Shown: positions 26,027 through 33,026 of the stretch, piece after piece | Position numbering within the stretch: position 1 is the stretch's first letter | How the letters are laid out: every line of letters begins with the position of its first letter | From: Clostridiales bacterium | Lineage (GTDB): Bacteria; Bacillota; Clostridia; Lachnospirales; Lachnospiraceae | Direction of reading: 5' to 3' | DNA length: 64,000 nucleotides | Assembly (NCBI GenBank): GCA_021199255.1 | Contig: JAJQIK010000059.1 | Location: 1 to 64,000 of the forward strand | Notes under the pieces: model-generated | Databases searched by the model: none | What the model was told of the DNA's origin: nothing | Seen by the model: only the letters and a program-made list of their open reading frames with translations | Position numbers and translations under genes: made by a program

Positions 26027-26052
26027 ATGCCATAATTGGTACTTTATGGCAT
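26027..26052 (-). promoter_or_regulatory. Perfect inverted repeat in the ppdK leader
   Basis: ATGCCATAA and TTATGGCAT are exact inverted repeats with an 8-base loop, about 70 bases before the ppdK start. On this strand the stem is followed by TTTTATGT, so it may be an attenuator, the terminator of the upstream phosphodiesterase gene, or an operator. Confidence 0.45.
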
Positions 26053-26173
26053 CTCATCTGCACAACCTTGTGCTTTTTAATATTTTATCATATCTTTGAA
26101 ATTTTAGCACTGATTTTTTGAGAGAATTTACTAAAAAACATATGAGATTTCAATTTTTTTTAGCAATTTTTCC

Positions 26174-27010
26174 TTATTTTGTTCCTATCGGACAAAAACT
26201 GTCAAAAATAAAGACGTCAAACTTTCCCCGCATGGCTTCTAAATCCTGCTGATTCTGGATCGTCCACGCCGCCGCCGGACGGCGGTAAAGCCTGTGGCAG
26301 AGTCTTCTCCCCGGTTCCTTATAGAACTTATGATTGTAAGCGATAAAATCAGGCTTGGTCAGAAAGTTAAGCAGCAGATGCGCCATAAAAAAATACATGA
26401 TATTGGTGTATCCCCCGTCTTTGCGGAAGTTGGAGGACAACTGCCCCCTGACCACCCCATTGTGATGTATGCGGAACCACCACAATACCATAGGATTAAA
26501 GGATTCGATACAATAAGATCCCTCATAAGCGCGAAGCAGCCTGTCAATATATCTACAGGAGGACACATCCACAGACTCCGATTTAATCTCCACAATCAAC
26601 GGCACCCGGCCTTTCACCAGGGCAAGCATATCCACAAAGCGGGGAATCCTCTCCTGCGAATCACAGAGTGTAAAACGCTGCAATTCCTCATAGGTATATT
26701 CCTCCAGCCTGCCATCTACGCCACAGATGCGGTTCAGCTTAAAATCATGAAAAATCACCGGTATTCCGTCTCTTGTTACATGAACGTCCACCTCCATGCC
26801 AAAGCCGGCCTCTACTGCCCTGCGAAACGCCTCCATGGAATTTTCCGGCGCGCTCCCCGTATTATCGTAAAGGCCTCTGTGGGCAAAATACACCTTATTA
26901 AACAGCCCCATATTCGGACGGTGAAATACCCGCGGCATAATTGCCAGCATATACAAAGCCATTAAGCCCACCGCAATCATCATCACACTACATAAAATAT
27001 TCCATATCAT
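26174..27010 (-). CDS. Membrane-anchored glycerophosphodiester phosphodiesterase
   Basis: Hydrolyses glycerophosphodiesters to glycerol 3-phosphate and alcohol. An N-terminal transmembrane helix (residues 3-25, ILCSVMMIAVGLMALYML) precedes the GDPD barrel. The motifs are FAHRGLYDNTGSAPENS (catalytic His and Arg), EVDVHVTRDGIPVIFHD (metal-binding Glu/Asp and second His) and LIVEIKSE (metal Glu). The barrel end (YRRPAAAWTIQNQQDLE) is typical. About 278 aa. The ATG at 27010 is preferred; a GTG 13 codons upstream has no better ribosome site. Its promoter region is shared with the divergent MFS gene. Confidence 0.92.
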   Translation of the reverse strand: MIWNILCSVMMIAVGLMALYMLAIMPRVFHRPNMGLFNKVYFAHRGLYDNTGSAPENSMEAFRRAVEAGFGMEVDVHVTRDGIPVIFHDFKLNRICGVDGRLEEYTYEELQRFTLCDSQERIPRFVDMLALVKGRVPLIVEIKSESVDVSSCRYIDRLLRAYEGSYCIESFNPMVLWWFRIHHNGVVRGQLSSNFRKDGGYTNIMYFFMAHLLLNFLTKPDFIAYNHKFYKEPGRRLCHRLYRRPAAAWTIQNQQDLEAMRGKFDVFIFDSFCPIGTK

Positions 27011-27137
27011 AATTAATCCGCGTCCTTCATCATAATCTTCTATCCCCACGAAACGGGAAACAGATTATGTCGATTTAACCGGTTAGTTTGCACTATCCGT
27101 TTATTTCTATTCCGATTATAGTACGCTTTGAGAAAAC

Positions 27138-27166
27138 TTGCAACGATAGGAAAACTATTGTATAAT
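27138..27166 (+). promoter_or_regulatory. Sigma-A promoter of the MFS gene
   Basis: TTGCAA (27138-27143), a 17-base spacer holding GATAG-N5-CTATT, and TATAAT (27161-27166). The transcript would have a leader of about 220 bases. Confidence 0.8.
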
Positions 27167-27215
27167 GGAAAAGCCTAAGGGCAAACCATGAACTCTTGAG
27201 CATTTGAGGTAGCAT

Positions 27216-27311
27216 ATGGGCTGGAGAAGGATTACCGTTCAACTAAAAAAAGGTTATAACATTCCGGTTTATGGGGATAGTGCGCCTTTTTTCAGGAAAT
27301 CTCATGTCTGA
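27216..27311 (+). CDS. Possible 31-aa leader peptide of the MFS gene
   Basis: ATG at 27216 follows GAGG with 6-base spacing and opens MGWRRITVQLKKGYNIPVY, ending at TGA 27309. It lies in the long leader of the MFS gene, 32 bases before the ribosome-site-sequestering hairpin, which is where regulatory leader peptides of drug-inducible genes sit. A three-residue mini-frame (ATG AAC TCT TGA) is found at 27188. Coding is plausible but unproven. Confidence 0.35.
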   Translation: MGWRRITVQLKKGYNIPVYGDSAPFFRKSHV

Positions 27312-27342
27312 TTCAGCTTGGAAAAATAAAAATTGATGCATT

Positions 27343-27394
27343 ATCTCCTTACAGCGAACGAATTATTTGTTAATTAATGTAAGGAGATTTTTTT
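27343..27394 (+). promoter_or_regulatory. Leader hairpin that sequesters the MFS ribosome site, followed by T7
   Basis: ATCTCCTTACA (27343-27353) pairs with TGTAAGGAGAT (27378-27388), a perfect 11-bp stem that buries the AAGGAG ribosome site of the MFS gene. Seven T follow, then the ATG at 27395. The same hairpin could stop translation or act as an intrinsic terminator. GGAGA at 27223-27227 could pair with TCTCC in the left arm and release the site. Confidence 0.65.
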
Positions 27395-28483
27395 ATGTTA
27401 AAAGTAAAGGAACAATTATCAAAATTATATTTGTACACATTATTTGGAAACCTCTCGCTTTCAGGCGCCTGGGTAGCGATACTTGCCGCAAGAGGTTTCA
27501 GCCTTGTAGAAATAGGAATTGCGGAAACAATATTTCATATCACAAGTATTCTGTTCGAAATTCCATCTGGCGCATTGGCAGATGTGCTTGGAAGAAAAAG
27601 AATGTTATTGGTAAGCGCCGCCATGCGGGTAATCGGAGATATAGCCATGATATTGTCATGGAATTTCCCAGTTGTTTGTATATCGCTCATGTTCTATGCA
27701 TTAAGCTATAATTTCGCTTCAGGAACGGACGACGCGCTGGCATATGATTCCCTTAAAATGGCAGGCGAGGAAGTTCGGTTTGAAAAGTATAATTCCAACC
27801 AAATGATACTCTACAGGTTGTGCAACGGAATTTCAACTTTATGTGCAGGAATCGCTTTCATCGTTGGATATAAAATTGCTTATGGAACAGGCGCCATTAC
27901 AGGAATGATTCAAATCATTATTGTTCTTTCACTCAATGAAATCAAGGGTGCTGACAGGCGTGCCGACCATGGCGCAGCGATTGAAATTATAAATTGTTTC
28001 CAAAAAAGCTTCCACTTTTTATATATCGAGAAACAGATAGCCGCATATATGATATACAACTCTTTTGTTGGCGCTGTCGATATATTACTTCTATTCTTTC
28101 TGGAGGCGAAATTAACAGCATGCGGCCTGCCCAAATGGGCTCTGGGTTCGGCGCTTCTATTTATGCAGATGGGCGGAGTAATCGGGGCTAAGCTTATTCT
28201 CAGATTAAAAAAATGGAGTTATCGGAAGATTGCTGTTGCCATGGGTATATTGGTTATATCAGGCTTTATGATGGAACATACTGGAATTTCTCTGATTATG
28301 ACGCTTGGCGGCTTCCTGTCAGCTTTTGGAGACGACGCCCTGCAAATTCGAACCAATGCCAAAATACAGAGTATGGCGCCGTCTGAACAAAGAGCAACCA
28401 TTACCTCAGTGGAATCCTTTTTGTTTTCTCTTATAATGATAGTTCTTTCTCCCGTAACCGGTTTTGTATTTTCGGCCTGGTAG
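27395..28483 (+). CDS. MFS transporter, C-terminally short
   Basis: Membrane transporter of 362 aa with about 11 hydrophobic segments. The loop 2-3 signature GALADVLGRKRMLL is intact, and the N-terminal half shows the usual layout of drug-efflux-like MFS proteins of Firmicutes. The protein stops at GFVFSAW-TAG, where relatives usually have another helix, so the last segment may be missing. The gene is clearly more AT-rich than the flanking genes, which suggests recent acquisition. It is led by a promoter, a long leader and an SD-sequestering hairpin, an arrangement common for inducible resistance genes. The substrate is unknown. The ABC-F gene follows 175 bases later with its own promoter. 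Confidence 0.82.
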   Translation: MLKVKEQLSKLYLYTLFGNLSLSGAWVAILAARGFSLVEIGIAETIFHITSILFEIPSGALADVLGRKRMLLVSAAMRVIGDIAMILSWNFPVVCISLMFYALSYNFASGTDDALAYDSLKMAGEEVRFEKYNSNQMILYRLCNGISTLCAGIAFIVGYKIAYGTGAITGMIQIIIVLSLNEIKGADRRADHGAAIEIINCFQKSFHFLYIEKQIAAYMIYNSFVGAVDILLLFFLEAKLTACGLPKWALGSALLFMQMGGVIGAKLILRLKKWSYRKIAVAMGILVISGFMMEHTGISLIMTLGGFLSAFGDDALQIRTNAKIQSMAPSEQRATITSVESFLFSLIMIVLSPVTGFVFSAW

Positions 28484-28579
28484 GTTAATTAGCCTGTTTC
28501 ATCAACAGAAATAAAACTTTGGAAAACATATCTGTGCCGGCGGTCTGTACCACTCATACAACGCGAACCTCTTTTTTCA

Positions 28580-28607
28580 TTGAAAAATTTCGCTTTTTAT
28601 GTATAAT
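28580..28607 (+). promoter_or_regulatory. Sigma-A promoter of the ABC-F gene
   Basis: TTGAAA (28580-28585), a 16-base spacer and TATAAT (28602-28607), about 50 bases before the start codon. Confidence 0.75.
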
Positions 28608-28658
28608 GGTAAAGGTAACTGAAACTCGTGAAAACATAGAAAAACAGAGGGTTAGAGC

Positions 28659-30299
28659 ATGATACAGGCTAATAACGTAACCTACAGGGTAGGAAAAAAG
28701 GCTTTATTTGAGGATGTGAATATCAAATTTACGGAAGGGAACTGCTATGGCTTGATCGGCGCCAACGGCGCCGGCAAATCTACTTTTCTTAAGATTCTTT
28801 CCGGCGCACTGGAAACCACCAGCGGCGACATAACCATCACCCCCGGGCAGCGTCTCTCCGTGTTGGAACAGGATCACTTTAAATATGACGCCTATTCCGT
28901 AATGGATACCGTTATCATGGGGAACCAGCGTCTCTATCAAATCATGAAGGAAAAAGACGCTATTTATGCGAAAGAAGATTTCTCCGATGAAGACGGAATC
29001 CGCGCCAGCGAACTGGAAGCGGAATTTGCTGAAATGGACGGCTGGGACGCGGAATCCGGCGCCGCCATGCTGTTAAACGGCTTAGGCATCGATACTTCTC
29101 TTCATTATAGTATGATGGGCGATTTAAACGGTAGTGAGAAGGTAAAGGTACTGCTCGCCAAAGCCTTGTTCGGCAACCCGGATATTCTCCTTCTGGACGA
29201 GCCTACCAACCATTTGGACTTAGACGCCATCGCATGGCTTGAGGACTTTCTCATCGACTTTGACAATACCGTTATTGTCGTCTCCCATGACCGTTACTTT
29301 TTAAACAAGGTCTGCACTCATATCGCGGATATCGATTACGGCAAGATTCAGCTCTTTGCAGGCAACTACGATTTCTGGTACGAATCCAGCCAGTTGATTA
29401 TCAAGCAGCGCAAGGAAGCGAATAAGAAGAAAGAGGAACAGATCAAGGAACTGCAGGAATTTATCTCCCGCTTCTCCGCCAATGCAAGCAAGTCCAAGCA
29501 GGCTACCTCCAGGAAACGGGCCCTGGAAAAAATCGAACTGGACGATATTCGCCCTTCCAGCAGGAAATATCCCTATATCGACTTCAGGCCGGAACGGGAA
29601 ATCGGCAACGAGGTGCTGACCGTAGAGGGAATCAGCAAAACCGTAAACGGGGAAAAGATTTTGGACAATATTTCCTTTATTGTAGGGCATGACGATAAGA
29701 TTGCTTTTGTGGGCGGCAATGAGCTTGCCAAAACTACCCTGTTTAAAATCCTGACCGGTGAAATCGAGCCGGATGAGGGCAGCTATAAATGGGGCGTTAC
29801 TACTTCTCAGGCTTATTTCCCGAAGGATAACACCGCCGAATTTGATAACGACTACACAATTACCGAATGGCTGATGGGCTTTTCTCCCGTCAAAGATGTG
29901 ACCTACGTCCGCGGTTTCCTAGGACGTATGCTGTTTGCCGGTGAAGACGGTGTGAAGAAGGTGAAAATCCTCTCCGGCGGCGAGAAGGTAAGATGCCTTC
30001 TTTCCAAAATGATGATCAGCGGCGCTAACTGCCTGCTCTTTGACGAGCCGACTAATCATCTGGATATGGAATCCATTACAGCTTTAAATGAAGGGATGAA
30101 GAAATTCAAGGGCGTGGAGCTGTTCTCCTGCCACGACCATCAGGTGGTGCAGACCACAGCCAACCGTATTATGGAAATCCTGCCAAACGGCAGTCTGATC
30201 GATAAAATTACCACCTACGACGAATATCTTGCAAATGATGAAATGGCCCGGAAACGGACTGTTTATACCAGCACGGCAAAGGAAGAGGACGAGGATTAA
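28659..30299 (+). CDS. ABC-F family ATPase (YbiT-like)
   Basis: Soluble protein of 546 aa with two ATP-binding domains and no membrane domain, of the ribosome-associated ABC-F group. NBD1 has Walker A GANGAGKST, signature LNGSEKVKVLLA in place of LSGGQ, Walker B ILLLDEPTNHLD and VVSHDRYF. The charged interdomain linker (about 240-300) follows. NBD2 has Walker A changed to GGNELAKTT, signature LSGGEKVRCLLS, Walker B LLFDEPTNHLD and SCHDHQ. The layout fits the YbiT-like subgroup, thought to act on translating ribosomes. I cannot decide between a housekeeping role and antibiotic protection; nearness to an inducible-looking efflux gene is only circumstantial. Confidence 0.9.
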   Translation: MIQANNVTYRVGKKALFEDVNIKFTEGNCYGLIGANGAGKSTFLKILSGALETTSGDITITPGQRLSVLEQDHFKYDAYSVMDTVIMGNQRLYQIMKEKDAIYAKEDFSDEDGIRASELEAEFAEMDGWDAESGAAMLLNGLGIDTSLHYSMMGDLNGSEKVKVLLAKALFGNPDILLLDEPTNHLDLDAIAWLEDFLIDFDNTVIVVSHDRYFLNKVCTHIADIDYGKIQLFAGNYDFWYESSQLIIKQRKEANKKKEEQIKELQEFISRFSANASKSKQATSRKRALEKIELDDIRPSSRKYPYIDFRPEREIGNEVLTVEGISKTVNGEKILDNISFIVGHDDKIAFVGGNELAKTTLFKILTGEIEPDEGSYKWGVTTSQAYFPKDNTAEFDNDYTITEWLMGFSPVKDVTYVRGFLGRMLFAGEDGVKKVKILSGGEKVRCLLSKMMISGANCLLFDEPTNHLDMESITALNEGMKKFKGVELFSCHDHQVVQTTANRIMEILPNGSLIDKITTYDEYLANDEMARKRTVYTSTAKEEDED

Positions 30300-30339
30300 C
30301 TCCTCTCTTCTTTTTGCCCAGGAAAGGGAAGGCGGCAGC

Positions 30340-31254
30340 ATGAATCAGGTAGACTTACACACTCATACCAACAAATCAGACGGCAGTTACGCTCCCGTAG
30401 AATTAGTGGATTATGCCATTCAAAAGGGGCTTACCGCTGTCGCCATCACCGACCACGACACCACAGAAGGCCTGGACGAGGCGCTCGCCTACGCCGCCCT
30501 GCTTCGCCGACAGGGAAACCCATCGGTGGAGGTGATTCCGGGGATCGAATTTTCTACTGAATACGAGGGAAAAGACGTGCATATGCTGGGATTATATCTC
30601 TCCTACGACGCCCCTTCCTTTCAGAAGCAGTTAGACGTCTTCGTCGCCTCCCGTATCAACCGTAATATCCAAATGTGCGCCAGGCTACAGGAAGCCGGTA
30701 TTGACATCACCTATGAAAAGCTGCTGGCGGAAAATCCGGGTTCTGTCATCACCAGGGCGCATTACGCCTCCTATCTGCAAAAGCACGGTTACGTCAAAAG
30801 CAGGCCGGAGGCTTTTCAGCGATACGTAGGCGACCATACCCGATATTTTGTCCCCAGGGAAAAGGTGACGCCCGCCCAGGCGGTACGGCTCATCCTGGAA
30901 GCCGGAGGCGTTCCGATTCTGGCACACCCTCCTCTCTATCACATGGGAAGCGAAAGGCTGGACGCATTAGTCGCCTCTTTAGCAAAGGTCGGATTAATGG
31001 GGATTGAAGCCATTTACAGCACTTATACGAATCAAGATGAACGGGATATGCGCAGGCTGGCCGACAAATACGGGCTTCTCTTAAGCGGCGGCTCTGATTT
31101 CCATGGCGACAATAAACCGGGACTGGATCTGGCTGTGGGATATGGCAGGCTGTTTGTACCCGAGACAATACTGGATGCGATTAAGGCAGCGCGCTCTGCC
31201 CTGCCGCCCCATTCCGCTTCGAATGGGAACGATATAAGCGAAAGGACTGACTGA
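30340..31254 (+). CDS. PHP-domain phosphoesterase (YciV/RNase AM-like)
   Basis: Metal-dependent phosphoesterase of 304 aa. The PHP motifs are in order: DLHTHTNKSDG (metal His pair and Asp), AITDHDTTEGL, IPGIEFSTEYEG (Glu), VHMLGLYL, VPILAHPPLYH (His) and GGSDFHGDNKPG (Asp-His). This set matches bacterial 3',5'-nucleoside bisphosphate phosphatase / 5'-3' RNase AM proteins, which act on pAp and on RNA 5' ends. The start is the ATG at 30340 with GGAAGGCGGC upstream; longer frames upstream overlap the ABC-F gene. It is followed 4 bases later by a HAD gene, so the two are probably an operon. Confidence 0.88.
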   Translation: MNQVDLHTHTNKSDGSYAPVELVDYAIQKGLTAVAITDHDTTEGLDEALAYAALLRRQGNPSVEVIPGIEFSTEYEGKDVHMLGLYLSYDAPSFQKQLDVFVASRINRNIQMCARLQEAGIDITYEKLLAENPGSVITRAHYASYLQKHGYVKSRPEAFQRYVGDHTRYFVPREKVTPAQAVRLILEAGGVPILAHPPLYHMGSERLDALVASLAKVGLMGIEAIYSTYTNQDERDMRRLADKYGLLLSGGSDFHGDNKPGLDLAVGYGRLFVPETILDAIKAARSALPPHSASNGNDISERTD

Positions 31255-31258
31255 TAAC

Positions 31259-32068
31259 ATGAAGCTATTATTTACCGACTTAGACGGAACGCTCCTCAAC
31301 AACGACAGCAAGGTTTCTCCGGGCACCCGGGCTTTTCTGGACGAATTTCTGGCCGCCGGCAATAAGCTGATCCTGTCCTCCGGCCGCCCGCTGCTCAGCG
31401 TCCTTGAAGTAAAGAACGACGCAGGGCTTCTTCAAAAGGGAATTTTCCTGATCTGCAACAATGGCACCCAGATTTATGACTGCGATCAGGAGCGCTCTAT
31501 TGTAGAAAAAAGGCTTCCCCGCCCTTATGTCTCTTACTTACAGCAGCAGGCTCAGAAACACCATCTGCATATCCAGGCTTATCGAGATGATGCGGTGATT
31601 TCTCCCGCTGATGATAAAGAAATCAAATACTACCGCAGACGGATTCATCTTCCCTTGATCGTTTCCCCCTGCCTGACAGATGGGCTGGTAAACGATCCCC
31701 TTAAAATGCTTGCCATCAGCTTAGACGACCATGAGAAGCTGGAAGCCTTTCGCCGAAGTATTGCCGATTGGGCGGAAAACAAAATACAAATGATCTACTC
31801 CAACGATATGTATCTGGAACTGTTCGACTGGGATTCCGGTAAAGGCAGCGCGGTACGCTTTGTCTGCGACCATCTGGGCGTACCCCTCTCCGACGCCTAT
31901 GCCGCCGGAGATGCGGATAACGATATTTCCATGCTGGAAGCTGCCGGTACGGGCATCGCCATGGCAAACGCTACAGATCGGGTAAAGCGAGCCGCAGACG
32001 TCGTTACGGCGCTGGATAACGACAGGGACGGACTTGCCGATATAATGAAAAGGCTGCTCGCATCATAA
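31259..32068 (+). CDS. HAD-superfamily Cof-type phosphatase
   Basis: A 269-aa member of the Cof/YbiV class IIB HAD hydrolases. Motif I is FTDLDGTLLNND (nucleophile and acid Asp), motif II is ILSSGRP, the motif III Lys lies in GSAVRFVCDHLGV, and motif IV is AAGDADNDISML. The alpha/beta cap lies between about 85 and 190. These enzymes dephosphorylate sugar phosphates, flavin mononucleotide or PLP; the substrate cannot be told from sequence. It is coupled to the PHP gene and ends 4 bases before the convergent small acidic gene. Confidence 0.9.
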   Translation: MKLLFTDLDGTLLNNDSKVSPGTRAFLDEFLAAGNKLILSSGRPLLSVLEVKNDAGLLQKGIFLICNNGTQIYDCDQERSIVEKRLPRPYVSYLQQQAQKHHLHIQAYRDDAVISPADDKEIKYYRRRIHLPLIVSPCLTDGLVNDPLKMLAISLDDHEKLEAFRRSIADWAENKIQMIYSNDMYLELFDWDSGKGSAVRFVCDHLGVPLSDAYAAGDADNDISMLEAAGTGIAMANATDRVKRAADVVTALDNDRDGLADIMKRLLAS

Positions 32069-32072
32069 TGCG

Positions 32073-32330
32073 TCAGCCCTCCACAATCAGATATCTCCCG
32101 TCTCCAACGGCAAATACTTCTTCCGCCTCCAGTATCTCCTCCTGACTGGCGCCTTCCGTATCAATGCCCTCTTCCTCAAAAAATTCCCATACCTCCTTGA
32201 CCGAATTGACAACCACCGCCATACATTCTTCCAAAAACTCCTCCGCCTCCTTAGGATTCTCCGCTACCGGCTCCGGATAGAGCTGCATCTGGTGATCCAG
32301 AAAACACTGTAATACCTTTTCATCAAACAT
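32073..32330 (-). CDS. Small acidic protein, function unknown
   Basis: 85 aa, very acidic, mainly helical (FDEKVLQCFLDHQMQLYPEP, then EEAEEFLEECMAVVVNS), ending with a short beta-like AVGDGRYLIVEG. No signal or membrane segment. I have seen similar small proteins in Lachnospiraceae genomes, sometimes labelled glyoxalase without support, but I cannot assign a function. It starts at ATG 32330 behind GGAG and lies 90 bases downstream of maf in the same direction, possibly as the last gene of the ppx-ppk-maf group. Confidence 0.75.
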   Translation of the reverse strand: MFDEKVLQCFLDHQMQLYPEPVAENPKEAEEFLEECMAVVVNSVKEVWEFFEEEGIDTEGASQEEILEAEEVFAVGDGRYLIVEG

Positions 32331-32420
32331 GAACGTCGCTTCTCCTTTCTATTGCCATACACTTAGGCGTTTGTAACGATATCATGCAGGGGCGGGATAT
32401 GGCGCGGGTATCCGCCGCCC

Positions 32421-33008
32421 TTACACCAGCCCCCGCTTTTTTAATTCCTGATATACCCTGCTCACGGGCAGACCCACCACATTATTATAGTCGCCGCAAA
32501 TCCCCTGTATGTATGCAGCGCCAAGTCCCTGAATCGCATAGGCTCCCGCCTTATCCATGGGTTCCCCGCTGTCGACATAGCGACAGATCTCTTCCTCCGT
32601 CATGGGATACATGGTCACGTCTGTACTCTCGCTGAAGGTCGCATACATCGCGGACAGTCCCTTATATTTCCATGCAAGGGTGACGCCCGTATATACCTGA
32701 TGGCCGCCGCCCTGCAACTGCCGCAGCATCCTTACCGCGTCCTCGCGCCCTGCAGGCTTTCCCAGAATTTCTCCCCAGCAGGACACAACCGTATCCGCGC
32801 CGATGACCGCGAAATCCTCCTTGCCCTGCTCCGTCAGTCTGGCGCACACATCCACCGCTTTCTGATAAGATAATCGTTCTACAACTTCATCTGGTTTCGT
32901 CTCGGTTATGTTCTCTTCCACCATGCTTGGCATGGTTTTAAAAGAGAGCCCCACCTGCTTTAGCAGCTCCTTTCTTCTGGGAGATGCCGACGCCAAATAT
33001 ATTTTCAT
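32421..33008 (-). CDS. maf: Maf-like nucleoside triphosphate pyrophosphatase
   Basis: House-cleaning pyrophosphatase of the Maf/YhdE family (dTTP, UTP and modified nucleotides). It starts IYLASASPRRKELLKQVG, then has the family segment SYQKAVDVCA with catalytic Lys, VIGADTVV with the base Asp, KPAGREDAVRML, the GGGHQVYTGV loop and AGAYAIQGLGAAYI near the end. The 195 aa are standard. It lies 18 bases downstream of ppk, likely in the same transcript. Confidence 0.95.
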   Translation of the reverse strand: MKIYLASASPRRKELLKQVGLSFKTMPSMVEENITETKPDEVVERLSYQKAVDVCARLTEQGKEDFAVIGADTVVSCWGEILGKPAGREDAVRMLRQLQGGGHQVYTGVTLAWKYKGLSAMYATFSESTDVTMYPMTEEEICRYVDSGEPMDKAGAYAIQGLGAAYIQGICGDYNNVVGLPVSRVYQELKKRGLV

Positions 33009-33026
33009 ATCCTAATCCTCATTTCT

